DNA of 27,500 nt from Neocallimastix lanati (nom. inval.) (lineage: Eukaryota > Neocallimastigomycota > Neocallimastigomycetes > Neocallimastigales > Neocallimastigaceae). Both the position numbers and the translations under genes were made by a program. Location of the stretch: assembly GCA_016946835.1 (NCBI GenBank), contig JACVTC010000009.1, positions 702,501 through 730,000 on the forward strand, written 5' to 3'. Each line of letters begins with the position of its first letter. Position 1 is the first letter of the stretch. This document shows positions 1-9,590 of the stretch, piece after piece. The notes below the pieces were generated by a model. That model worked only from the letters and a program-made list of their open reading frames with translations, was not told where the DNA came from and did no database searches.

Positions 1-959
1 TTAAAAAAAAAATTATCAAATTATATTTATAAATATTATAAATACTTATTGACAGTAAAAACGTGAATGTTAAATAATTTTAAATGGTATAATATTTATT
101 TTATATTTTATCACTTGGAAATATTAAAGAATACCTTTTATAATACAAAAAAAAAAAAAAAAGAAAGATGCTTTAATGAACTTAATTTATTGTGTTGTGA
201 AAGTGTGCATGATGACTTTTATTCATTCTAATGTCTTTTGTTATCTCATTTATTATTTTATTTTATATACAAATAAGCTTAGCTTTAATAATAACTATAA
301 TATTTATCTATTTATTTATTATTTAATTATTTATTATCTTATTTATTTATTATTTATTTAATTATTTATTTAATTTTTTATTATTATCTATTTATTTTTT
401 TTATTTATTCTATTTTTTTTTTTTTATTTTATTTTATTTATTGATTTATTTTAAAAGAAAGATTAACTTTAGCATTTGGTGATACATGAAAAAAAAAATT
501 ATTTTATTTTAATTTTTATTTTAATAAACTTTTCTAAAACATGATTTAAACCAATAAATTTAATTTCCATTGAAATTAGATTATCTGATTTTCCATTATT
601 TAATTTAAGTACCAAACTTTATTTATTATATTTGTGGAAGGATATATTAAAATATTATGAAATTATCTAAACATGATAATATATATTAAAAATAAAAAAA
701 AAAAAAAAAAAAGAGATAAATTTAAAATAATATATAAATAAAATAAAGTATATAAAAATAATTAATTAATTAATTAATTAATAAATAATAAGTAAAAAAA
801 AAAAAAAAAAAAAAAAGAAATTTAATTTATTTAAAAAAATTAATAAAAATTAAAAAAAAATAATTTTTTTTTTAAATTAAATTTTAAATTAAATCTTTTC
901 TCTAATTTATGTTAAAACATTTAAAATAAAAAAAAATGAACAATAAATTAAATGTGTAT

Positions 960-1195
960 ATATTCTATTTAATAATATATCATATATAGCATTAAATGTC
1001 AAATTAAATATTAAATATAATATATAACATAAAATGTCAAATATTTTTAAATACATAACATAAAATACATAATATATAATATATCATATATAATATATAG
1101 CATTAAATGTCAAATAATTTATTATATATAATATAAAATGTCAAATATTTTTAAATATATAATATATAATATATAATATAAAATGTCAATGTTTA
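960..1195. repeat. Two-copy tandem repeat of about 105 bp
   Basis: TATAGCATTAAATGTCAAAT and AAAATGTCAAATATTTTTAAATA each occur twice with about 105-bp spacing (about 985/1096 and 1031/1136). No coding potential. Confidence 0.65.
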
Positions 1196-1369
1196 ACAAA
1201 TAATTTTTTAAATATGTTAATTTAGAATTGTATACAAAATAAATTAAAGAAAGATTAGAAAAAAAAAATTAAATATAGTATTATTTTTTATTTTTTCTTA
1301 TAAATTAAATTTAAATTCTTTAAAAAAAGTTGATCAAATATGGAAGTATAGAAAAGGAATAATTAATCC

Positions 1370-1560
1370 GTTTTAATTATTATTATTATTTATTATTTAT
1401 TATTTATTATTTATTATTTAATTATTTATTATTTATTATTTATTATTTATTATTCAATTATTTATTATTCAATTATTTATTATTTATTATTCAATTATTT
1501 ATTATTCAATTATTTATTATTCAATTATTTAGTTATTTATTATTTATTATTCAATTATTT
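1370..1560. repeat. TTATTATTTA / TTCAATTATTTA minisatellite
   Basis: Same building blocks as 13505-13890. It lies downstream of CotH copy 1, whereas the other block lies upstream of copy 2. Confidence 0.8.
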
Positions 1561-1693
1561 TATAAATACTTAAAATTATTAAATTAAAAGAGACAATTAA
1601 TAAATTATTAAAAATATTATTAAATGATAGAGGAAAAAAAAAAATAATAATAAAAAATAAAAAAAATAAAAACTATTAAAAATTGTATTATTA

Positions 1694-1729
<36 letters not shown>

Positions 1730-1754
1730 GTTATTTTGAAAAAGGGAATACATT

Positions 1755-1775
1755 TCCAAGTGTTCCGACACTAAC
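1755..1775. repeat. Short hairpin in a small GC-richer patch
   Basis: AGTGT-TCCG-ACACT (1759-1772) in the patch 1740-1800, which is less AT-rich than its surroundings. No gene is recognised there. Confidence 0.35.
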
Positions 1776-1842
1776 ATTTACCACTGACACTTAATTGTAT
1801 ATAACTATAAAAAAAAATAATAAATAGTTGTTTAAAGAAGTT

Positions 1843-1878
<36 letters not shown>

Positions 1879-2080
1879 TATTATTATTATTTTTACTATT
1901 ATTTATTTCATTTTATTTTATTTTATATTTTATTTTATACTTATATATTTTATATTTTATATTATATTTTTTTTTTTATTTCTATTTATATACTTTAATA
2001 TTAAAATTTCCTTTTATATATATTAATATATATATATATAATTTTTTTTTTTGTTTTTATATTATGTTTTTATATCTATG

Positions 2081-2111
<31 letters not shown>

Positions 2112-2457
2112 AATAAATATAATAACTATTGAATATTTTTTTTTTTTTGTTAAATTCTTTTGTTTTTAATTAATAAATATATATATTACTATTATTATTA
2201 TTATTTTTTTTATTAATTATATTTATGTTTTGTTTTTTTGTTTTTTTTTTATGTTTTTACTTTTGTTTTTTTTTTTAAATATTTTTTAATGTATATAAAT
2301 TATATAATTATTATTATCATTTTAATTTATTTTAATTTATTTAAATTAAATTTATTGATATGATATATAAAATAAAAAAAAAAAAAAATAATAATTTTTT
2401 TTTTTTTTTTTTTTATTTTTTATAATATTTATATTATCCATTTTAGAAATTAAAAAT

Positions 2458-5306
2458 TTAAGATTTTACATTCGTTCTACAAGTGTATGGAATGGAACAC
2501 CATTCTCCATTTTCAACACCCCAGTCACCATTTTTATCTGTGGTCTTGACCTTACAGGCATTACAACATTTATATCCATTTTTAGCGGCTGGACATTGAT
2601 TTCCGGTAATACCACACCATTCATTATTTTCAATACCCCATAAATAACCTTTACTATCCGTCGTACGAACGGTAGTGGTGGCATCCTTACAACAGGAATA
2701 ACCTTGACTTTTAGACCAACATTTACTTGGATCCATATCATCATATTCACTGGAGATTGGATTGTTTTCAAAGAGACACCATTGACCATTTTCAACACCC
2801 CAATAACCATCACTATCCTTAGTGGCTATGGCGGTAGTATTAAACATACAGCAGGAATAACCAGTACTTCTACAACCAGTACGATAAATTTCAGCAGAAA
2901 TGGTTTCAGCTTTGTAGTTATTAGCATATGGAGTATTAAGGAAATCACCAGAAAAACTACAATCTAAATTATAGAGATTGCAAGCAGTACGAAAACGTTC
3001 AATAATCCATCCCTTAAGGGCACCATAGGTAAAACCTTTACCGGCGAAACTACCATCGACATTATAATAGTCTGTATCAACAGTGGAAAATTCGGAATTC
3101 TTAAGGAAATGTTCAAAAGTGAAATTATCTTCAGCATTGATAAGAACACGATCAACACGACCTGGACGATTACCATTTTCATCTGGAGTACGATCTTCTA
3201 AAACGTAAGGAGCAATGAAGGTTCTAATTTGATCAATACGAGATAAAATTTTATTGGGATCGAATGCTTTCTCAAAAATTTCTTGTAAAATACCACGAAC
3301 TTCTTCACTCTCTTCATTAATATTAAGAATCTTGTAGAGTGGATTGACCTCTTCCTTTTCCATAACTTCTTCTTTGAAAGATTTGGTAGCATTAACAATA
3401 TTACGAGCACCAAAATTTAAATCAAAATCGTAAAGGAATGGAATCCAAAAATCTCTACCATTAGTAGTATCATGATACATATAGACCACATTATTATGTT
3501 TTCTAGTAACATGATCCCAGGATCCAAAAGCATAACGAGAAACTTGCCATTTAATGTAGCTATCAACATCAAAGAATTCTGCTAATTTTTCACGAGTATC
3601 CGCTTTTTCTAATTTTTGAAGAAAGTTAGTCCATTCTTTATCCTCTGATCTGTCACTATCTTCCTTAGCATCATTATGACAGTTAAAGAAGACATTATCA
3701 CCATATTTACTATCACAACTATATAAATGAGTAGTATTCTTTTCACCGTAGTTTTGTTCAATCCAATGAGATTTGAAAGCATCTCTTACTAAGAAGAAAC
3801 CCATGTATTTTTGATTAAAGTAAAGCTTAGCATAATTAGCAGAAAGAGTTGGTAAATTAATTATATTATATAAATCATAACCTAATTTATCTCTAATGAA
3901 AGTTGGATCAACAACTTCAGAACGTAAACGAAGATTCTTCACGCCATGGAAATCCTTATCTCCCTTAATATTAATATTATAACCTAATTTTGAGTAACTT
4001 CTGGTTGATCTACCACCAACCTTAATTTTAATTTTCTTTATAGTTTCAACTTTACTAATAATTTTATTTTTTATTTTTTATTTTTTATTTTTTGTTTTGT
4101 TTTTAAAAAAAAAAAAAAGTTTAAAAAATTAAAAATTTATATACATTATTATTATTATTATTAAATATGAATGAATAAATGAATGATTTGTTAATGAGTT
4201 AATGAAAATAATAATTCAATAATGTCATTGATAATATGATTTAACATTATAATTGACATTTTATGTTGATTTATTTAAAATTATAATAATATATAATAGA
4301 AAAGTTATATTGTATAATATCATTATATAATATTAAAAAAATAAAAATAAATAAATAAATAATATATATATATATATTTAGTTAAAAATTGATTAAGATA
4401 TAAATAAAAAAAGAAATTTTTATATTAGTTATATTATAAATGAAAATTATTAAAGTTTATTTTATTAATTTTTTAATTTTATTAATCACAATGATATATT
4501 AAAATATTTATATTTATATTTATAATGAAAAAAAAAAAAAATTTACCCATCTAATTCAAAAGTCATTGAAGCAGTTGCATCAAGATCTTTTCGTTGAAAT
4601 TCATAAAGACCATAGTTAATAGCCATAATTTTTTCTAAAGTAAAATCAGAGTGACTAACCACTAAATTTTCAAATTCTTTTAAGTTAAGCTTATGACTTT
4701 TATTGTCAATAACATCTTGAACTAACTGATAATCATTTGAATTTTTCTTAATGGATTCAATATCAATATATTTCTTTTCAATAGCAATTCTTAAAGCTTC
4801 ATCCAAATCAACCCAAGAAGCAGTGTAACAAGCTTCATTTCTTTTTAAAAATGTTGGACTACAATCTCTTGAACACTCGGTACCGATAATAAAGTTTTCA
4901 TAATCTTCGTCAGATAAATTGATAGTAATGGTTGGAATTTTGAAATCTGTAAGTTCAAAGAATTCTGCACGAGTAGTATTAGCAAGAAATTCATCATAAG
5001 CAAATGATTTCTTGATATTAACTATTTTATTATATATTTAAAAATAAAAAAAAAAAAAAAAGAAAATAAAATTAAATTAAATTAAATTTAAAATTAAAAT
5101 TAAAATAAAAAGTTAAAAAAGAAAATTGTATCAATATATACAATTATGTTCTTTTAACAATTTTTGTTTCTATCTTGTTTTACATTGACTTAAAATAAAA
5201 ATTTAAAAAAAAAAAATTCTTAATTTCACAAAATTTTATAATAAAATCACTACTTACATAAAGCTACAGAAGCTAATGATAATATTTTAAAGAAGCCTGA
5301 TTTCAT
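2458..5306 (-). CDS. Secreted CotH-kinase-domain protein with three fungal dockerins (tandem copy 1)
   Basis: Three exons join in frame to 706 residues: 5306-5258, 5021-4547, 4054-2458. Introns are 236 nt (donor GTAAGT, acceptor TAG) and 492 nt (donor GTAAAT, acceptor TAG). The start is the ATG of a 16-codon exon encoding MKSGFFKILSLASVAL, a plausible signal peptide. Exon 2 (residues 18-174) has the IPTITINLS strand typical before CotH domains. The junction reads FELDG-KVETIKK, then KVGGRSTRSYSK, HGVKNLRLRSE and FIRDKLGYDL. Likely active-site segments are GSWDH...HNN (352-363, D355) and FLYDFDLNFG (381-390, D384/D386). Three dockerins follow at about 568-603, 620-657 and 662-700, each with Gly-Tyr/CysCys and WG.EN..WC signatures. 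Family knowledge: CotH is an atypical protein kinase fold, and dockerins tether proteins to cellulosomes. The substrate is unknown. It is the most divergent of the three copies. Confidence 0.87.
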
Positions 5307-5734
5307 TTTGTTAATTTTTTTTTATTATTTTGGTAATTATTATTAAATTCTATTTTATTTTTTTTTTTTTTTAATTTATTATTATTACTTTTAAATTTAT
5401 AAATTTGTTTTACTTTATTATTTATTTATTTTATTTTTTTTTTTTTATTCTATTAATTTATCTTTTATATTTATTATTTTATTTTATTTCTACGTAAATT
5501 ATATAATTTATAATAAATGAGTAAAATATATATATAAAAAATATAATTATAAATGTCTAAATACTAAATAATATCAATATCAATAATATAATTTATATTG
5601 TATTATTTAATATTTTTTTTATATAAAACTTCACTCTTTAGTTTATTATAAATTTTTAATTTTTTTTTTTTTTAAATTTTTTTTATTTATTTTTTTTAAA
5701 AAAAAAAAAATTGAACTTTAATGAAAATTCTTTC

Positions 5735-5742
5735 TTTTTATA
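5735..5742 (-). promoter_or_regulatory. TATA-like box of CotH copy 1
   Basis: Minus strand reads GATATAAAAAGAAAG about 430 bp upstream of the copy 1 ATG. The same motif, followed by a purine-rich stretch, is conserved at comparable positions in copies 2 and 3 while surrounding bases differ. The distance implies a long 5' leader or an intron in the 5' UTR. Confidence 0.45.
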
Positions 5743-5948
5743 TCAATTCAAAAATTTTATTTACCAAAAAAAAAATAACATAAAAAAAATATAAATGAAA
5801 AAAGTTAAAAATAAAAATTTTAAATATATATATATAAATATGTATATATATATATTGTATTTACATGTTCATATTAACAAAATGTTTTAAATATCATTTT
5901 ATAATATGGAACTTGAATTAATGTTAATTTATGAACAATCACTACATT

Positions 5949-5979
<31 letters not shown>

Positions 5980-6140
5980 TTATTTATTTATTTATTTAAT
6001 AAAAATATATGGATATGCGTATAAATAAAAGGAAAATAATAAATAATAAATAATATAATAAAATATAATAAAATATATTACTCATTCAATCAATATAATA
6101 TTAATATATGTTCGTAATAGAATTAACAATATAATAAACT

Positions 6141-6262
6141 TTACCAAATAATTATATATATATCTATAATAATAATTGAATGTTTAAAACCAGTTAATTG
6201 TATAATATATATAGAGTATATTATTTAATATATGGATGGATGATATAATATGTAAATATTAA
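6141..6262. repeat. Spacer block shared by copies 1 and 2 (member A)
   Basis: About 120 bp, from TTACCAAATAATT through GTTTAAAACCAGTTAATTG to ATGTAAATATTAAT, is nearly identical to 13299-13422. It is not recognisable at the equivalent place upstream of copy 3 (about 19250-19350). It carries no open frame. Confidence 0.75.
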
Positions 6263-7019
6263 TCAAAAAAAAAGTTAATTTTGATATATTATTTATTAAA
6301 AGAATATAGGATATATAGAAATTATAAATATTAATAATTTTAGTTTAAAATAGAAAATTTAAAAAATTTAACATAATAGTTTTAATTTAATTTATTAATT
6401 ATTTTTTTAGCATAATGTTACACAATATTTCTCAAATAAAGTTTAAAAAAGGAAAAAAGAAAAAAATTTTTTTTCAAATAAACACAAAAAAAAAAAAAAA
6501 AAAGTTTAGTAAATACAAAAATATTAAAAAAAAAAGAATAATAAATTAAATAAATAATTTAAAATAAAATAAAATAAAATATAAAATATAAAATAAAAAA
6601 TAAAAAATAAAAAATAAATAGTAGAAATATATAAAAGTTAAAAGAACGAATTAAAATAAAGTGAAAGTTAAAAATTTAAGAATTTAGATTTTTTTTTTAA
6701 AATAAACTTCCGCTTCTTTATTTTTTTTTTTAATAAACTAAAAATATTAAAATATTAATTACAGAATAAATAAAAAAATATCTTAATAAATATATTTGAA
6801 ATAAATTTTATATATATACATAAAATGTATGAAATAAAATAAAGTTATTAAAATTAAAAATTCTATAAAAAATAAAGTTAATATTATATAATTAAAGTAG
6901 AAAACAAATAATTTTGAAGTTAATAATAAAGATATAATGATGTTAAATTTTAAAAGTCATTATATACCAAAAGACATTTAATAAGTAAAAACATAGGAAA
7001 AAAAAAAACTTAACATCAA

Positions 7020-7645
7020 TAGTAGATAGTGTGGGGTACACTAAATTTTCCTTTGAATTAAGAGTTGAACCAGGTTCTATCCTGATTGTTTGTCCGCGGA
7101 CTATCCTACATAAGGCTCCTGGTTCGACTCCGCCCTTTGACCATTTTCCGGTTTTTCCTGAACAAAAGGTTTTACGGTAGATGGTGGTTAGAGTTTCCGT
7201 TTACAGGTAAGAATATCCCCCTCCCCTTATATATAATATTCTTAAATTCCGGAGTCCAATATAGACTAGATACTGTCCTAACAGTGGGCCTGAGAAGGTT
7301 GCACTAGTAACTGTCATTAATATACTTAAGAGGGAATTCCTAGCATATGGGTTCATATGCTCCTAGCTAAACTACGAATAATCAATCTGATAACTAAATA
7401 ACTAATTACTATTACCAAGTGGGCTACCACGTGACTCAATTGGGTTAGGTTACTCTAGCCTTGCTTCTTAGAGAGTTAGGCACCGAAAAAGCATTCCGAG
7501 AAAAATCGTGCTAGAAAATCTCAGCAATAATTTATATGGTTAGAGTGCCAATGCTGAAATAAACAGTAAGGCTGTCTAGTAGGGACTATATCCACAAAGT
7601 GTTGTGAACTACCTTAATATTCCCATGTCTTGAGGGGGGTATAGG
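7020..7645. other. GC-rich, hairpin-rich non-coding island (candidate structured RNA or mobile-element remnant)
   Basis: Base composition changes sharply here from almost pure A/T to balanced. No convincing protein is encoded: the one 73-codon frame matches nothing I recognise. Structures seen: a 13-bp stem (7062-7074 with 7118-7130, one G-T pair) around a loop with palindrome GTCCGCGGAC; an 8-bp stem with a GGTT loop (7342-7361); and GTGG-GCTA-CCAC near 7418-7430. A perfect match to the Pol III B-box consensus GGTTCGANTCC lies at 7121-7131. The sequence TGGTTAGAGT occurs twice (7185-7194, 7537-7546). A tRNA was tested and does not fold. Possible identities are a SINE-like element, a self-splicing intron or another structured ncRNA; none is demonstrated. 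Confidence 0.55.
7121..7131 (+). promoter_or_regulatory. Sequence matching the Pol III B box
   Basis: GGTTCGACTCC fits the B-box consensus GGTTCGANTCC at every position. It is also one arm of the 13-bp inverted repeat. A weak A-box-like stretch (TAGATAGTGTGG) lies at about 7022-7033, but the spacing is longer than in most tRNA genes. Confidence 0.35.
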
Positions 7646-7739
7646 ATATACACAGAAAATAAAAAAAAAATAAAAAAAAAATAAAAAAAATCGAATCAAA
7701 ATATATATTATCAGAAATTTCAATATTCCTAGATTTTGA

Positions 7740-7913
7740 TGGCATGAAGAAACGATTATTAAACTATCCGTGGTTAAGATATTCTCAAAGGATTTAATAA
7801 TAAATGTTGTTGTTCAACCATATCGATTCAATGTTGACTCTCTTAGTGGTGAAAAAAATTTTTTTCACTCTTACCAATTAATAAAGTTACCCAAAATAGC
7901 TATTAATGACTAG
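7740..7913 (+). other. Short open frame of ordinary composition, possible remnant of a coding sequence
   Basis: After a TGA at 7737-7739 the frame stays open for 57 codons to TAG (WHEETIIKLSVVKIF.., ..VVVQPYRFNVDSLSGE..). The frame before the stop (RNFNIPRF) also looks protein-like. It has no ATG at a sensible place and I recognise no family. A 20-bp perfect palindrome (7849-7868; GTG, seven A, seven T, CAC) lies inside it. Confidence 0.2.
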
Positions 7914-7969
7914 TATAATATTGATTAGGTCCTCCTCATTAAACTGACAAAAAAAAAAGGGAATATTAA

Positions 7970-8110
7970 ACTCAAAAAAATTTTTTAAGGGAAGTTTTTT
8001 TTTTTTGTTTTTTTTCTAATATCTTTGTTCCTCAAGTATTGAAATATAACTTGTCTAAAAGTTAAATTTCCAATATAAATATATTCATTAATTTAATTTT
8101 CTTAAAATTT
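7970..8110. repeat. Dispersed spacer repeat, member A
   Basis: Contains TTTTAAGGGAAGTT, a T-run, then GTTCCTCAAGTATTGAAATA and TCTAAAAGTTAAATTTCC, ending near ATAAATATATTCATT. The same series of blocks occurs at 14205-14330 with point differences. Confidence 0.6.
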
Positions 8111-8707
8111 TATAAATAATGAACCTAGATTTTATCCATTTACAGAAGCATTTAGTTTTCATGACACATAGAAACCAACCAATGAAAAAAAAAATATACA
8201 TATATATATAAATATGACGATCTTGAAGAAGACCACATGTACTTCAAGTAGAATTTCATTTAATACAATAAAGCCTTTACATGTTAGAATATTTCTTTGA
8301 TTTATTGATTTTATTTTTTTTTATTTTTTGTAAACGTTTACGAAATATAACCCAATATTCTAGAGCATATTAGTATTAACTTAAAAATTAAATATTCCTA
8401 ATATTATTTTTATTGAAATCAAGTAACAAAAAGGAGACAAAAATAAAGGAACTTCACTAATAATAATAAAATGGTAAAATATGTTTTTTTTTTTTTTTTT
8501 TTTTATTATTAAAAACAAAATAAAAAAGAAAAAAAGTTAAAGGTACCTTGTACCTTTTTATTCATAAGAAAATTCTGATAATGAGAAATGAAGATTTCCT
8601 AATTTTTAAATAGCACATTCGATATAACTAACTGTTTGATATAATAAATCATCACTGAAATAAAATTTCAAGAAAAGAATGGCATGAAACCTTAGAAAAA
8701 GGAGTAC

Positions 8708-8752
<45 letters not shown>

Positions 8753-9232
8753 AAATAATAACTTTAAAAAGAATGAGATTGAACAAAGTTATAAGAGGTT
8801 TATAATTATCATAGTTACACATTAAATTTATTCCAAATAACATTTCATTCTTAATAACTCATCTAAAGACATGAAAAAAGAAATAAATTTATTTTTTTTA
8901 TCTTCAATGGAGCAATTAAAACAATATCATCTATAAATAAACCTTCATAGCACTTTTTCTTTTTTCTTTTTTTTTTTCTTAAGAATTTTTTTTATTTAAT
9001 TTTATTTTTATTCTATTTAATTTAAACTTTATTTTTATTTTTATTTTTATTTTTATTTTTATTTTTATTTTTATTTTTATTTTTATTTTTTTCATTTGAA
9101 TTATTTATTTTTTCTTTTATTGGTATTATTTTTATTTTATTTCATTTATTTTATTTTATATAATTCATTTTCTTTCTTTATAATATATTTACTTGTCCTT
9201 TTCATTGTAATAAATATAATATGAATAATTCT

Positions 9233-9268
<36 letters not shown>

Positions 9269-9483
9269 CTGTTCTAATTTATTATTCTAAATAATATATC
9301 TATATATTTTTTTTATATAAAAAAATTAAATAATAAAAGTATCTGTATCTGTATCTATATTTATATTTATATTTATAATTTATGCTTTTTTTTTTTTTTT
9401 AATATATTTAAATGTATATATATTATTTATATATATATTCATTGAAATATATATTTATATTTTTTATTTAACTATTTTAATTA

Positions 9484-9525
<42 letters not shown>

Positions 9526-9590
9526 ATTATTATTGGTATTTAGTTAATTATTTATGTATTTATTTATTACTTATCCCTTAGAAACCAACA
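8111..9590. other. Intergenic DNA between the spacer repeats and CotH copy 2
   Basis: Includes a 7-bp inverted repeat CTTGAAG/CTTCAAG near 8223-8250, palindrome GTAAACGTTTAC (8330-8341), an A-run of about 40 at 8711-8750, an (ATTTTT)n stretch at about 9030-9090 and the 3' flank shared with copies 1 and 3. No gene seen. Confidence 0.65.
8539..8557. repeat. Perfect hairpin
   Basis: AAAGGTAC-CTT-GTACCTTT: an 8-bp stem with a 3-nt loop in an otherwise A/T-run region. It is followed by a short T-run but no transcript is evident. Confidence 0.5.

Larger units (their letters stand above)
1..2457. other. AT-rich intergenic DNA, 3' of CotH copy 1
   Basis: Homopolymer and ATTT/ATT tracts, the two minisatellites and the small hairpin listed separately. 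About 2100-2457 resembles the 3' flanks of copies 2 and 3 (GTAATAAATATAATA-type blocks). I see no gene. Confidence 0.7.
5307..7019. other. Upstream region of CotH copy 1
   Basis: Holds the TATA-like box, the block shared with copy 2 (6141-6262) and CATAATGTTACACAATATTTCTC near 6412. The last block is also near 13964 and, in altered form, near 19619. The remainder is A/T runs and ATTT repeats. No gene seen. Confidence 0.65.

Noticed and set aside
4543-4806. Separate short genes at 4543-4806, 11668-12240 and 17683-18255
   Set aside because: These are second exons of the CotH genes. Each joins in frame to exons 1 and 3 through GT-AG borders to give exactly 706 residues.
7062-7140. tRNA gene suggested by the GGTTCGACTCC box
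   Set aside because: The T-stem has two C-C mismatches, no matching 5' acceptor strand exists, and no D-arm or anticodon arm can be folded. The box pairs instead with an upstream inverted copy.
7086-7307. 73-codon frame in the GC-rich island
   Set aside because: Starts at a non-ATG codon, overlaps the strong RNA-like stems and resembles no family. The open length is explained by local base composition.
7029-7650. Solo LTR (TGTG...CACA ends)
   Set aside because: The ends are only loosely inverted and the flanking 5-bp sequences do not match as a target-site duplication.
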